Shown here in pieces: positions 28,588-37,173 of a DNA stretch of 64,000 nt. A program made the position numbers and the translations under genes. The DNA lies in assembly GCF_009789195.1 (NCBI RefSeq), contig NZ_WSTC01000026.1, forward strand, positions 19,211 to 83,210, given 5' to 3'. The notes beneath the pieces were generated by a model. The model had not been told where the DNA came from. It was given only the letters and a program-made list of their open reading frames with translations, and did not search any database. Position 1 is the stretch's first letter, and every line of letters starts with the position of its first letter. This DNA is from Paenibacillus sp. MMS18-CY102. Lineage in GTDB: Bacteria > Bacillota > Bacilli > Paenibacillales > Paenibacillaceae.

Positions 28588-29391
28588 TTGCATTTGAATT
28601 ATACGGTAATCGATCGGGGGGACGAGCTGTCCCGCTCGCTGGCAGCCAAATTCCATCAACTTGCGGGAGAACGTGGCATGACGCGGAACGATGAGTGCCC
28701 TAACTTCGTCATCTCCATCGGGGGCGACGGCACCTTGCTGCAAGCTTTCCATAAGTTCATAGAGCGGATAGACGACATCTCATTCGTCGGCCTGCATACC
28801 GGCCATCTCGGCTTTTATGCGGATTGGAATGCAGATGAGCTTGAAGAACTGGTCACACTCATGGCGGAAACCGAACCGCGAATTGCAAGCTATCCGCTTG
28901 CTGAGATCGAACTGGAGACAGCAACCGGCAAGACATCCTATATAGCTTTGAATGAGTTCACGCTCAAAGGCGTTGATGGGACGCTCGTTGCCCAAATCAA
29001 CATTAACGATGAGCTATTTGAAATGTTCCGTGGAGACGGCATCGTTATCTCAACGCCATCAGGAAGTACCGCTTATAACAAGAGTTTGGGAGGCGCCATT
29101 GTCCATCCATCGATGGAATCGATCCAGATGGCGGAGATCGCCTCGATCAATAATCGCGTCTATCGTACGCTCGGCTCTTCCGTGCTGCTGCCCAAGCATC
29201 ATCATGTCGACATTATCTCCAGCAAACAGCAACGAATTACGCTTGCTATCGACCATATTAGCATTTTGCGCGATGATATTCGGGCGATTCGCTGTGCCGT
29301 CTCGGAACATAAAATCAGCTTCGCGCGTTACCGCCCCTTCACCTTCTGGAATCGGGTACGCGAAGCGTTCATCGGCTATGATAGCCAGTAA
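28588..29391 (+). CDS. nadK: NAD kinase
   Basis: NadK makes NADP from NAD. The 267-residue protein carries the signature GGDGTLL near residue 50, then GLHTGHLGFYADW and the conserved NEFTLKG and STPSGSTAYN. The start is TTG 28588, seven bases after GGAGGGAG; the frame has no better ATG at the expected N-terminus. A hairpin terminator follows the stop after about 40 bases. Confidence 0.95.
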   Translation: MHLNYTVIDRGDELSRSLAAKFHQLAGERGMTRNDECPNFVISIGGDGTLLQAFHKFIERIDDISFVGLHTGHLGFYADWNADELEELVTLMAETEPRIASYPLAEIELETATGKTSYIALNEFTLKGVDGTLVAQININDELFEMFRGDGIVISTPSGSTAYNKSLGGAIVHPSMESIQMAEIASINNRVYRTLGSSVLLPKHHHVDIISSKQQRITLAIDHISILRDDIRAIRCAVSEHKISFARYRPFTFWNRVREAFIGYDSQ

Positions 29392-29428
29392 TAATCTTTC
29401 GTCCATGGTTCACAGCCAGAACACAACA

Positions 29429-29458
29429 AGCCGTCCGGCAATTGCCCGGACGGCTTTT
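29429..29458. terminator. Terminator between nadK and yutD
   Basis: AGCCGTCCGG and CCGGACGGCT form a perfect 10-bp stem with a CAATTGC-type loop followed by TTTT on the plus strand. Serves nadK; on the minus strand it lies about 27 bases past the yutD stop. Confidence 0.85.
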
Positions 29459-29484
29459 CCATATAAGCGGGCAGCGTCTGTCCA

Positions 29485-30573
29485 CTATTCGTTCTCTTTG
29501 TTGTTGCGGTTCGACTGAGTCGGCTGCGCTTGGTTCGGCTTTCGATCGCTAGGGCCGCCGCCAAGTACAGCTTCAGACGTTGCTGCAACGGTCTGCTCGC
29601 GCGGAGGCATTGGCAACCGCTTCTGCCCCTTGCGATGCTTAAACTTCGGGCGGCGGCTCTCGCCGCTGCCTTCGTCACCGCCCTCGCGATGCTCGCCTGC
29701 AATGCGGCGTTCCGCTCCGCCTCCACGCGGCTGCTCGCCACCGCGACGCTCCGCACCGCCCGCTTGCTGCTCGCCCGCTCCACGGCGCTCGCTTGCTCCG
29801 CGCGATTGCTCGCCCGCTCCGCGGCGCTCACCGCTAACTCGCTGCTGCTCGCTGCGGCGCTCATGGCCGCCTTCGCGGTGCTGCTCGCCCGCACTTCGGC
29901 GCTCTGCGCCATTGCCGCGCGCTTGCTGCTCGCCATTGCCGCGCGCTTGCTCGCCTTGGCCGCGGCGCTCGCTGCCGCGCTTGTCGGCGCCTTCGCGTTG
30001 TTCAAGCCGGCTGCCTCCGCCGCTGCGCCCTTCTTTGCGTAGCGGACCGCCAGCTTTATCGCTGCGTCCGCCTCCGCTGCCATCCTTGCCGCCAGCATCC
30101 TGCGGGCTGCGTTCCGAACGGCCCGCCTGCTCCTTGTTGCGCGACGGATGAGGCTTGCGAATATGCTCGCGCAAAATAATCGGCTCTCCGTCAGCCGTCA
30201 TCGCGATTGCGCCTTCCTCGTTGCTTTGGTCTGGGGAAATGATCGGCATCGTCAGCAGATCCTGTTCGGCAGACCCTTCTGGCGCGCCTTCGGCGTTCTC
30301 AGGCCGATGGATAACGAAGTAGGCGCATCCAAAATTACAATACTCATTAATATAATCAACCAATCCCGAGATAAAGCTTTCTTTATTGCCCTTAGGATGG
30401 TTGTCTTTGAAAAAGCCTTTTAGCCGGAGTTGGTTGTATCCCCAGTCCCCTATAATGTAATCGTACCGTTCGAGCACATCGCTGTAGCGGTCTCGGAACG
30501 CAGCCGGATTCCAGCCGTTCTTATGATCTACGATTAGTTCATAACGTTTGCCGCCGATAAGAATGGTCCCCAC
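29485..30573 (-). CDS. yutD: YutD-like (DUF1027) protein with a long repetitive charged tail
   Basis: The first 105 residues match YutD: YELIVDHKNGWNPAAFRDRY, YDYIIGDWGYNQLRLKGFF and YCNFGCAYFVIHR. Bacillus YutD is about 100 residues, yet this one is 362. From about residue 150 the chain is a low-complexity tail of repeated units such as ERRGAGEQ, with many Arg, Gly, Glu and Gln, ending in a Lys/Arg-rich FKHRKGQKRLP. It looks disordered and nucleic-acid-binding in character. The GTG at 30573 overlaps its only ribosome binding site (AAGGAG); an ATT at 30564, eight bases after that site and aligned with the family start, is a plausible true start. It lies just downstream of lipA. Confidence 0.85.
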   Translation of the reverse strand: MGTILIGGKRYELIVDHKNGWNPAAFRDRYSDVLERYDYIIGDWGYNQLRLKGFFKDNHPKGNKESFISGLVDYINEYCNFGCAYFVIHRPENAEGAPEGSAEQDLLTMPIISPDQSNEEGAIAMTADGEPIILREHIRKPHPSRNKEQAGRSERSPQDAGGKDGSGGGRSDKAGGPLRKEGRSGGGSRLEQREGADKRGSERRGQGEQARGNGEQQARGNGAERRSAGEQHREGGHERRSEQQRVSGERRGAGEQSRGASERRGAGEQQAGGAERRGGEQPRGGGAERRIAGEHREGGDEGSGESRRPKFKHRKGQKRLPMPPREQTVAATSEAVLGGGPSDRKPNQAQPTQSNRNNKENE

Positions 30574-30597
30574 TCCTTCTAGAAGGTCACCCTCGCC

Positions 30598-31479
30598 TTA
30601 CGTCGCTGCCTGTGCAGACTGCACCTGCTCATGCGCATGGTAGGAGCTGCGTACGAGCGGGCCTGATTCGACGTGGCTGAAGCCGCGCTTCATGCCTTCT
30701 TCTTTTAGCTGCTTAAACTCGTCCGGGTGCACATAACGTTCAATCGCGATATGGCCCGCTGAAGGTTGAAGGTATTGCCCAAGCGTCAAAATGTTACAGT
30801 CGACTGCACGCAAATCGTCCATCGCCTGTACCACCTCTTCCAGCGTCTCGCCTAGGCCGAGCATGATGCTCGATTTGGTCGGGATGCTTGGCTGCATTTC
30901 CTTCGCCCGCCGCAGCAGTTCAAGCGAACGGTCGTACTTCGCTCTCGCCCGCACGCGGTTCGATAATCGTTTTACTGTTTCGATATTATGGTTTAGAATG
31001 TCCGGTTTTGCATCCATTACAATCTTCAACGAATCAGCATTGCCTAGAAAATCCGGAATCAATACCTCAATGCTGCATAGCGGCAACCGGTTACGAATCG
31101 CCTTGATCGTCTCCGCGAAAATCATCGCCCCGCCATCGGCAAGGTCATCACGTGCAACAGAAGTTACAACGCAATGGCGAAGCCCCATCTGTTCCGCAGC
31201 ATCCGCTACGCGCTCTGGCTCAGCCAAATCAAGTTCCGTTGGAAGGCCTGTCTTAACCGCACAGAACCGGCACGCACGCGTGCAAATATCTCCAAGAATC
31301 ATGAATGTTGCCGTTCGATTCGCCCAACATTCATATATGTTAGGACAGCGCGCTTCTTCGCATACGGTATGCAGCGTCTTCGAGCGCATCATATCCTTAA
31401 TTTCAGCATAATTTCCATCTGTTGCTAATTTTATTTTGAGCCATTCCGGTTTTTTTTCCGGTGATTTGCTTTTTGCCAT
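30598..31479 (-). CDS. lipA: Lipoyl synthase
   Basis: LipA is a radical SAM enzyme that inserts two sulfurs into the octanoyl chain on lipoyl-dependent proteins. The 293-residue protein has both cluster motifs: [12 protein letters not shown] for the auxiliary cluster and CTRACRFC for the SAM cluster, plus HNIETVKRL and SSIMLGLGE. Upstream neighbour lytH is divergent; yutD follows on the same strand 24 bases on. Confidence 0.96.
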   Translation of the reverse strand: MAKSKSPEKKPEWLKIKLATDGNYAEIKDMMRSKTLHTVCEEARCPNIYECWANRTATFMILGDICTRACRFCAVKTGLPTELDLAEPERVADAAEQMGLRHCVVTSVARDDLADGGAMIFAETIKAIRNRLPLCSIEVLIPDFLGNADSLKIVMDAKPDILNHNIETVKRLSNRVRARAKYDRSLELLRRAKEMQPSIPTKSSIMLGLGETLEEVVQAMDDLRAVDCNILTLGQYLQPSAGHIAIERYVHPDEFKQLKEEGMKRGFSHVESGPLVRSSYHAHEQVQSAQAAT

Positions 31480-31631
31480 GAAGATTCCCTGCTTTCTACG
31501 GTCTTCTCCGTTACATTATAGCACGTTTCGCATAAAAACCAATGATTTGCAAACGATATCCACAAGGATTGCCGGGCTTGAACCGGCAACATTTTGAGGT
31601 TAAATACGAGTTGGAGGTGGCAGCTCATTCT

Positions 31632-32756
31632 ATGCGATACGCCATTCGCAACGTCCTGCGTACGGCTGCCCTTGTGACCGCAGTCGCTGCAGCGACCCCA
31701 AGCGTCCAAGCAGCGGCCGCTTCTTCAATTGATGCACGGTGGAGCGGCAGCTACAAGCATTACGTTTCCAGTCCTGCGAATAACGAAAAACCGCAATCGG
31801 CGCAGGCATTAACAGACGCAGATATTTTCAAAGCGCGCAAAGAATTGTATGACCGCATTAGCATGGCAACGTCGATTCCTTGGTTCAGGATTGCAGCGAT
31901 CGACCAATACGAGCGAACGATATCACGTGTAAGGCCTAAGGCCCGGCCCCAGCTGGGGCAGTTCGTTGGCGTTTACTTGTCTGAGGAAGAATGGACGGGG
32001 CCATTAAACCCGAACAAGCAAGAATCCTCCCCCGATGCGATACGGTGGTTCGGAGGCAAAGGAAAGGATGGGGATGGCGACGGCGTTGCCGACAGAACGA
32101 ATGATACCGATTTGCTATACGCTGCAGCATCCCACTTGTTAAAGTACGGTCCGTCCGAGGACGACTTCTCCATTGGATTATGGGACTACTACCATAGCTC
32201 CAGGGCGGTGCAACGGATCACACAATTCTCGAAGATCTATGAAAATTTCGGAAAGCTCGACCTGTTCCAGCACTCCTTCCCTGTTCCCGTTAGCAGCAAT
32301 TTCTCCTATCGCAGCACTTGGGGAACGGGACGAAGCTGGGGCGGTTATCGGATTCATGAGGGAACCGACATTTTCGCCAATCACGGCGTTCCCGCTCGAA
32401 GCACATGCTACGGCATCGTTGAGATAAAGGGCTGGAACCCTTACGGCGGCTGGCGGCTAGGCATTCGTGACCTGAACAATTATTATCATTATTACGCGCA
32501 CCTGTCCGGTTATGACAAATCGCTCAAGCGCGGGGATATCGTGTCGCCAGGGCAAGTGATCGGCTGGGTAGGCAGTTCCGGCTATGGCAAGCCCGGCACT
32601 TCTGGCAAATTCCCGCCGCATTTGCACTACGGCGTTTATCGCGACCGTGGCTTGATTGAGTGGGCATTCGACCCGTACCCATTGCTTCGCAAATGGGAGA
32701 CCGATGAGCGCCATCGCCTGCGGGCGGCAAGAAAAGCGAACCGATCGAAACAGTAG
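31632..32756 (+). CDS. lytH: Secreted M23 peptidase, LytH-like
   Basis: A signal peptide (MRYAIRNVLRTAALVTAVAA, Ala-rich site near residue 28) leads a 374-residue protein with a C-terminal LytM/M23 zinc peptidase domain: HEGTDIFA, VEIKGW, HYYAHLSGY and HLHYGVY. LytH (YunA) of Bacillus subtilis trims cortex peptidoglycan peptides during sporulation; the lipA-lytH-yunB neighbourhood is the same here. ATG 31632 has GGAGGTGG about eleven bases ahead. The frame can extend 30 codons, but the signal peptide fixes the start. Confidence 0.85.
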   Translation: MRYAIRNVLRTAALVTAVAAATPSVQAAAASSIDARWSGSYKHYVSSPANNEKPQSAQALTDADIFKARKELYDRISMATSIPWFRIAAIDQYERTISRVRPKARPQLGQFVGVYLSEEEWTGPLNPNKQESSPDAIRWFGGKGKDGDGDGVADRTNDTDLLYAAASHLLKYGPSEDDFSIGLWDYYHSSRAVQRITQFSKIYENFGKLDLFQHSFPVPVSSNFSYRSTWGTGRSWGGYRIHEGTDIFANHGVPARSTCYGIVEIKGWNPYGGWRLGIRDLNNYYHYYAHLSGYDKSLKRGDIVSPGQVIGWVGSSGYGKPGTSGKFPPHLHYGVYRDRGLIEWAFDPYPLLRKWETDERHRLRAARKANRSKQ

Positions 32757-32765
32757 CAGCAATGC

Positions 32766-32819
32766 CAGCGGCAGCGTGGGACTTCTTGTAGCGAGAGTCT
32801 CAATCTGCCGCTTGTTTTG
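32766..32819 (+). terminator. Terminator after the lytH-like gene
   Basis: AGCGGCAG and CTGCCGCT form an 8-bp stem with an inner GGGACT/AGTCTC pair, followed by TGTTTTG. The T-run is interrupted, so strength is uncertain. Confidence 0.55.
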
Positions 32820-32825
32820 CTGCCA

Positions 32826-33632
32826 TTAGAAAAACTCGTACAGCCCATTAAAGTACTGGTATTCTTCCTCTGTAACCCGATAGCGGGAATACCCCTCATA
32901 AAAAGCATCCAGACAGGCAGGATCTTCACGAAAAGCTCCAATCGCAAGTGATTCATCATAACGTGGATCGCCGTCAATCATGCCAGCCACATCAATAAAC
33001 ATCCGTACTTCGCTATCTATCACGAGAACATTGCCTGTTGTACAATCGCCATGAATCATCGTCTGCTGGACAGTCTTCGGCCTGTTCTCCTCTAAATGTT
33101 TCAACAATTGTATTTCTCCACTTGTCAGACCATGATCGACATACCGCTTTGCTATTGCTAGCTGTCTGGCTAACCAATCCGTTTCGCCTTGCGGCAGCTC
33201 CTTTCGATGTTTCTCGTGAAGACAATTCAACATGTTCCCGAAGCTTCGAACTAGCTCATGTTTGACTAAAGTTGAAGAAGAGTTGCGAAGCGCAGCAGTC
33301 AAAGTAATGCCTGGTTCATCCGACATCATTAAATGGCTGCTGTCCTTTTCTTCAATAAAACCTACGTATTTAGGAAGCGGAATATCCCGCTGTTGATTCA
33401 TGTTCTCCAACACTTTAGCTTCCGCTTTTAGCCATTCTCTGTATTTCTGCTTAAAAGCGCTTTTGAGAATATACGTTCCATTCGCTGCAACAATTCGTCT
33501 TACTTCGGATGTACAGCCCTGTTCCTCTAATGGAACAGCCGAATCGATCGCCCCGACGTATTGCTCTACTTTCTCTTGTAAATGAATGTCCAATTTGACC
33601 AAGCCTACCTTTGACTTTGTTATTTCGATCAC
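32826..33632 (-). CDS. Phosphotransferase of the APH/choline-kinase superfamily
   Basis: About 268 residues. The kinase motifs are complete: IHGDCTTGNVLV (catalytic loop, Asp and Asn) and IDVAGMIDGDPRYD (metal-binding DxG-like loop). The N-terminal lobe has ILKSAFKQKYREWLKAEAKVLENM. The substrate is unknown: aminoglycoside, macrolide or a metabolite are all possible. The start is uncertain; GTG 33632, with GGAG upstream, gives an N-terminus beginning IEITKSKVGLVKLDI. The frame stays open to 33716, but that segment falls in a hairpin region. Confidence 0.75.
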   Translation of the reverse strand: MIEITKSKVGLVKLDIHLQEKVEQYVGAIDSAVPLEEQGCTSEVRRIVAANGTYILKSAFKQKYREWLKAEAKVLENMNQQRDIPLPKYVGFIEEKDSSHLMMSDEPGITLTAALRNSSSTLVKHELVRSFGNMLNCLHEKHRKELPQGETDWLARQLAIAKRYVDHGLTSGEIQLLKHLEENRPKTVQQTMIHGDCTTGNVLVIDSEVRMFIDVAGMIDGDPRYDESLAIGAFREDPACLDAFYEGYSRYRVTEEEYQYFNGLYEFF

Positions 33633-33697
33633 TGAATCTGTTCTCCGCTTCAGTCTTGTATCCTGCCTTCGATCCACATTACTTGCACAATAACAGC

Positions 33698-33733
33698 AAA
33701 AGCACCTGTACAGCATGGCTGGACAAGTGCTTT
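33698..33733 (-). terminator. Terminator of yunB
   Basis: AAAGCAC-TGT pairs with ACA-GTGCTTT with one mismatch, followed on the minus strand by TTTTG. It lies just after the yunB stop. Confidence 0.6.
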
Positions 33734-33754
33734 ATTCGAATTAATAGGCATCAT

Positions 33755-34801
33755 TCATTCTGGAGCTACATCATCGGCTTGCTCCTCATTGCCGTCACCT
33801 GATCTGATGGATGATTCGCTAGATGATTCAGCCATCCCCTTTTGATTCGTATCTTGGCTTTCCTCTTGATTCACTGCCCCCGCTCCCATCTCGGCTCCAT
33901 TGCCTAGCCCTACGCCTGGGAGGGCAATATTAGGCGCATCTGCGGCGGAATCGCCTACAGGGCGTCCCTTGTTGTCGTAATAATACATCGGCACATCGCC
34001 GACGACGAGCAGATATGAGATTGGTATGTCCGTCGTAACGACTTCAGGTTTCGTGTCAAACGGAATAATGATCGCAACTTCAGCCTCAATTCGGATAAAT
34101 ACCTCGACCAGAATCATATTAATGCCCGCATCCTGTTGCCTAGTATTCAGGTCGACCTTTACGCTGCCGACAGGCTCAAATTTCACCGGAATGCGTGGCC
34201 CATACGAGGAAATAAATGTGCTGCCAAGCGCCTGCCCAAGCGGAACATGCTCCGGGATATCGCCGATTTCATCCAATGTCTTCTGCACGGTATTGATCGT
34301 CTCGCTCGTAATGCGCATATGCTCCGCGTAATTAAGCATGAAGCCTGAGATTTTGCCATCCTTATTCATCTTCCAATCGACAAGTTTATCAAAGTCCGAT
34401 TTGCTCGCCACCTGCTCGGAGATTGACTTATTAATCGCCTGCGTCGCCACTTGCTTCACGCGCAGCATCGCCACATTCATCAATGGAGGCCCCAAATGCC
34501 GATCCACGTACGACGCGGTTAAGGCCCCTGATAAAATGAATAATACAAGCAGAATAAGCGCAATCGTCCTTTTGCGTATCCGAAAGCCCGATGGCCGCCC
34601 GCTGCCGAGCGACGGCACGCGCTTCGCACCTCCGCTGCTCCAGCGCCTTGGCCTAGCTGCCGGACGGCTCGTGCCTCCGAACAAGGAGCTTTTGCCCCGA
34701 TACGGCCTGACGGGCTTCGATGGACGCAGCTTTCCGCTTGGCTGAAACCGCACGGTTCGAATTCGTCCGCTCCACAGCCAACGGCGTCCCCATCTCGCCA
34801 T
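33755..34801 (-). CDS. yunB: Sporulation protein YunB
   Basis: A 348-residue protein: an Arg/Pro/Ser-rich N-terminus of about 75 residues, one membrane segment (TIALILLVLFILSGALTASYV), then an extracytoplasmic domain with MNVAMLRVKQVATQAINKSI and GPRIPVKFEPVGSVKVD, which match YunB. Its C-terminus is an acidic, Ser/Glu-rich tail. Bacillus YunB (about 250 residues) lacks most of the basic N-terminal extension, so a later start is possible. Sigma-E control is expected by homology. Role in spore formation unknown in detail. Confidence 0.85.
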   Translation of the reverse strand: MARWGRRWLWSGRIRTVRFQPSGKLRPSKPVRPYRGKSSLFGGTSRPAARPRRWSSGGAKRVPSLGSGRPSGFRIRKRTIALILLVLFILSGALTASYVDRHLGPPLMNVAMLRVKQVATQAINKSISEQVASKSDFDKLVDWKMNKDGKISGFMLNYAEHMRITSETINTVQKTLDEIGDIPEHVPLGQALGSTFISSYGPRIPVKFEPVGSVKVDLNTRQQDAGINMILVEVFIRIEAEVAIIIPFDTKPEVVTTDIPISYLLVVGDVPMYYYDNKGRPVGDSAADAPNIALPGVGLGNGAEMGAGAVNQEESQDTNQKGMAESSSESSIRSGDGNEEQADDVAPE

Positions 34802-34943
34802 TGCCCTCCCCCTCTCTGCCGAACACCCCTACACTCGTCACATTCCGTATCAGCATATGCCCAAGCCAAGCAAATCAGAAGGCGTTTTGTCCGATCTGGA
34901 TTTACGATGCAAACGGATGAAAAAAGGAATTGGTCGAGCTCTG

Positions 34944-34981
34944 TCGAAATATTCTGTATGCAATAGGTCTGAATATTTCGA
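34944..34981. promoter_or_regulatory. Perfect 11-bp inverted repeat upstream of the guanylate-kinase-like gene
   Basis: TCGAAATATTC and GAATATTTCGA are exact reverse complements, 16 bases apart, 34 bases before the ATG at 35015. No T-run follows, so it is more likely an operator than a terminator. I do not recognise the regulator. Confidence 0.45.
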
Positions 34982-35014
34982 ATTCATAGAGCCTTTGCGA
35001 AGGGAGAGATCACT

Positions 35015-35572
35015 ATGGCGGGTCCGTTTCTATTCATCTTCACGGGTACAGGAGGCTCCGGGCGCAAAACGATTGGCCATCGGATTGGCCAAGAGCTCGG
35101 ACTGTATTCGATTCAATCTTGCACGACACGGCCGCCGCGTTCGCCAGAACGCGGAACGCCCGACCGTGACTACCGGTTCCTCTCGCGCGAAGCGTTTGAA
35201 GCCAAGCAGCACAATGGCGAGTTCATCGAAACCGCCCTTATCGGCCATCATCAATACGGCATTCTGCGCAACCACGTAGAGCGCCCACTACAAGAAAAGC
35301 GAAACGCCTATGTGATCGTTAACACAGAAGGCGCAGAAAAACTAAAACAGCATTACGGCAGCTCCGCGATTCGAATTTTTATTTATGTCGATAAGATCAC
35401 GGTAAGGGAACGGCTGGAGGCAAAAGGCATGCCCTTTGAGGTTGTCGACCGTTATCTTGTTACGTATAGCGAAGAGGTCGTTTATCGGAAGCAGTGCGAG
35501 CATGTGATCGAGAACACGGATCTCCTTCGCACGCTGGCGCGCATTCGTGAGGCGATTCAATCTCATTTATGA
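35015..35572 (+). CDS. Guanylate-kinase-like P-loop protein
   Basis: A 185-residue protein with a P-loop near the start (FTGTGGSGRKTIG) and the GMP-binding style segment SCTTRPPRSPERGTPDRDYRF, then GEFIETALIGHHQYG, as in guanylate kinases. The essential gmk is normally linked to dnaA-region or rpoZ genes and has GxSGxGKT; here the loop is GTGGSGRKT, so this is probably a paralogue (YnfE-like or a domain used in regulation). AGGGAGAG precedes ATG 35015. A terminator follows the stop. Confidence 0.8.
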   Translation: MAGPFLFIFTGTGGSGRKTIGHRIGQELGLYSIQSCTTRPPRSPERGTPDRDYRFLSREAFEAKQHNGEFIETALIGHHQYGILRNHVERPLQEKRNAYVIVNTEGAEKLKQHYGSSAIRIFIYVDKITVRERLEAKGMPFEVVDRYLVTYSEEVVYRKQCEHVIENTDLLRTLARIREAIQSHL

Positions 35573-35587
35573 ACAAGGCGTTAACGT

Positions 35588-35636
35588 AAAAAAGGGCGAA
35601 GGTACAGGCCATTTCTGGTCCGCCTTCGCCCTTTTT
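35588..35636 (+). terminator. Terminator after the guanylate-kinase-like gene
   Basis: AAAAGGGCGAAGG and CCTTCGCCCTTTTT form a 13-bp stem with T-run, with an inner CAGGCC/GGTC-type pairing. Confidence 0.88.
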
Positions 35637-35682
35637 GTGGCTGCGTTGCGTTAGTCGTTATAAGCTGCATCATTTCAAACCC

Positions 35683-35853
35683 TTAAATCTCCGCGTTTTT
35701 CAACGCATGCTCCCAGCTCGGAAAATAAAACAACGCGTTCCGCATTAGCTCGGGATTGTTCTGTTTAACCTGCTTCTTGCTGACTGCGCCTCCATTAGAT
35801 TGGAGTTTTCGAATGAGCTGCAATACCTCATCCGCTCCCAATGTAGCATCCAT
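35683..35853 (-). CDS. Small protein resembling the homing-endonuclease-associated repeat (HNH_repeat)
   Basis: A 56-residue protein from ATG 35853, with AAAGGAGT nine bases ahead. VLQLIRKLQSNGGAVSKKQV, then NPELMRNALFYFPSWEHAL, fits the pattern of the helix-turn repeat seen next to homing endonucleases (a leading Ile/Leu-rich helix, a middle Pro-x-Leu, then F-SW-x-AL). It is a stand-alone unit without a nuclease domain. Function unknown; the likely mode is DNA binding. The longer open frame to 35892 lacks a ribosome binding site. Confidence 0.65.
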   Translation of the reverse strand: MDATLGADEVLQLIRKLQSNGGAVSKKQVKQNNPELMRNALFYFPSWEHALKNAEI

Positions 35854-35920
35854 TCTTGTTTTACTCCTTTCTAATTTTAGCATCCCTCCCATTTTTCACT
35901 TCATGAATTGGTTCTATACG

Positions 35921-36628
35921 TTAGTCGGCAAATAACTCGTCCAGCACTTTATTGCGATTTTCAAGAAATCGCTTAGTTACGATATAATGCAACGTTTCTT
36001 CGTAGCGGATTTCTTGCACATGCTGTTCATCGAAATTTAAGATCTGGGCATTAGGAAAGCCGAGTATAATCGGCGAATGGGTTGCGATAATAAACTGGGC
36101 GACATGCTCTAGATCCTTAATAATCCGCAAAAGCGCAAGCTGCCTTGCCGGAGAAAGCGCTGCCTCGGGCTCATCCAGCAGGTAAATCGCTTTTTTGCCA
36201 AACCGATGCTGGAATAAGGAGAGGAACGCTTCGCCATGCGATTGCTCATGCAAGGATCGCCCCCCATAATACGGCAAGCTCTCCGGCACTGTATCCAAAT
36301 AAGAGGCGAAGTCGTAGAACGTTTCCGCGCGCAAGAAGAAGCCGTTCGTTACCTTAGGCAGCCATGAGAGGCGCAGATGCTCCCCCAGGCTTGACCGTGA
36401 AGCGTTCACTTCATAGTGGTTATTTCGCCCGCCGCCTGCGGTATTAAACCCGCATTGGTAAGCAATCCCCTCCAGAAGCGTCGACTTCCCCGATCCATTT
36501 TCCCCTACCAAATAAGTGACGTTCTTCGTAAATGCAAGAGATGTGAGGCTCTGAATGACAGGAATGTCAAAAGGGTAGCTATTAGCCACATCCGGCCGGT
36601 TTATGATTTCAAGGCTGCGCAAGAACAT
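35921..36628 (-). CDS. AAA family ATPase (AAA_15/AAA_21-like)
   Basis: A 235-residue ATPase of the SMC/ABC type. Walker A is YLVGENGSGKSTLLEG, the signature-like region is QSHGEAFLSLFQHRFG, Walker B is AIYLLDEPEAALSP and the H-loop region is IIATHSPIILGFPNAQIL. This class covers many stand-alone soluble ATPases, including some defence proteins, and no partner toxin is beside it. The start at 36628 (MFLRSLEIINRPDV) follows an AGGGGAG; the longer frame would extend through the VOC gene. Confidence 0.8.
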   Translation of the reverse strand: MFLRSLEIINRPDVANSYPFDIPVIQSLTSLAFTKNVTYLVGENGSGKSTLLEGIAYQCGFNTAGGGRNNHYEVNASRSSLGEHLRLSWLPKVTNGFFLRAETFYDFASYLDTVPESLPYYGGRSLHEQSHGEAFLSLFQHRFGKKAIYLLDEPEAALSPARQLALLRIIKDLEHVAQFIIATHSPIILGFPNAQILNFDEQHVQEIRYEETLHYIVTKRFLENRNKVLDELFAD

Positions 36629-36668
36629 GTTTTCAACTCCCCTCGTGTGCATATGCGCATCGCATTCG

Positions 36669-37019
36669 TTATGTATGGGCAACAATGTTAATGAGCTTGC
36701 CGAACGGGTCACGAACATAAAATCGCCGAACGCCCCAAGGCTCATCAGCAGGCCCATATTCGATCGGAAATCCCGCTCTCTTCATGCCTTCTAATGCAGC
36801 ATCGACATCATCAACTTCAATCGATAGATCAGGTAAAGGCGTTTCCGAGCCTCCTTGGGAGGCGAAGCTAATTTGAATGCCCATCTCCTCGCTCAAGCCA
36901 TACGTTCTAATCCAACCGTGATCCATCATTAAATCAAGGCCGAGCACATCCTGGTAGAAGCATTTAGCTGCCTTGATATCCTTCGTATTTATGTTGGCGA
37001 CGATTCGTTTGACCTTCAT
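36669..37019 (-). CDS. VOC (glyoxalase/bleomycin-resistance) family protein
   Basis: A 116-residue metal-dependent fold of the VOC superfamily: VANINTKDIKAAKCFYQDVLGLDL at the N-terminus, the middle DLSIEVDDVDAALEGM and the end YVRDPFGKLINIVAH. Typical of glyoxalase- or fosfomycin-resistance-like proteins, but the activity cannot be told from the sequence. It lies 40 bases upstream of the AAA ATPase gene on the same strand. Confidence 0.85.
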   Translation of the reverse strand: MKVKRIVANINTKDIKAAKCFYQDVLGLDLMMDHGWIRTYGLSEEMGIQISFASQGGSETPLPDLSIEVDDVDAALEGMKRAGFPIEYGPADEPWGVRRFYVRDPFGKLINIVAHT

Positions 37020-37073
37020 TTCAAAACCTCCAAGCCGTCATCTAATCCCCCGTTTATTTTATTAAAACAAAAA

Positions 37074-37132
37074 GAAACTACTCTTTTTGTAAAATGGCTT
37101 TACTTCCTTCCATTTTAACAGAGAGTAGTTTC
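37074..37132. terminator. Two-tier inverted repeat near the VOC and mannanase genes
   Basis: GAAACTACTCT pairs with AGAGTAGTTTC, and inside that TAAAATGG pairs with CCATTTTA. The 59-base hairpin has an A-run upstream but no strong T-run after it, so it may act as a minus-strand terminator of the mannanase or as a small repeat. Confidence 0.55.
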
Positions 37133-37173
37133 AAAGTATCATAATCTTTATCAGAAATTAACTTTCGTAATGC

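Noticed and set aside
29376..30098. 240-codon alanine/serine-rich open frame on the minus strand and a similar plus-strand frame at 29530-30042
   Set aside because: Both are shadows of the repetitive GC-rich yutD tail. Their composition simply mirrors that repeat, and neither has a ribosome binding site.
35921..36628. AAA ATPase as part of an anti-phage defence system
   Set aside because: No partner nuclease or reverse transcriptase lies beside it. The neighbours are an HNH-repeat protein and a VOC protein, so a defence role would be guesswork.
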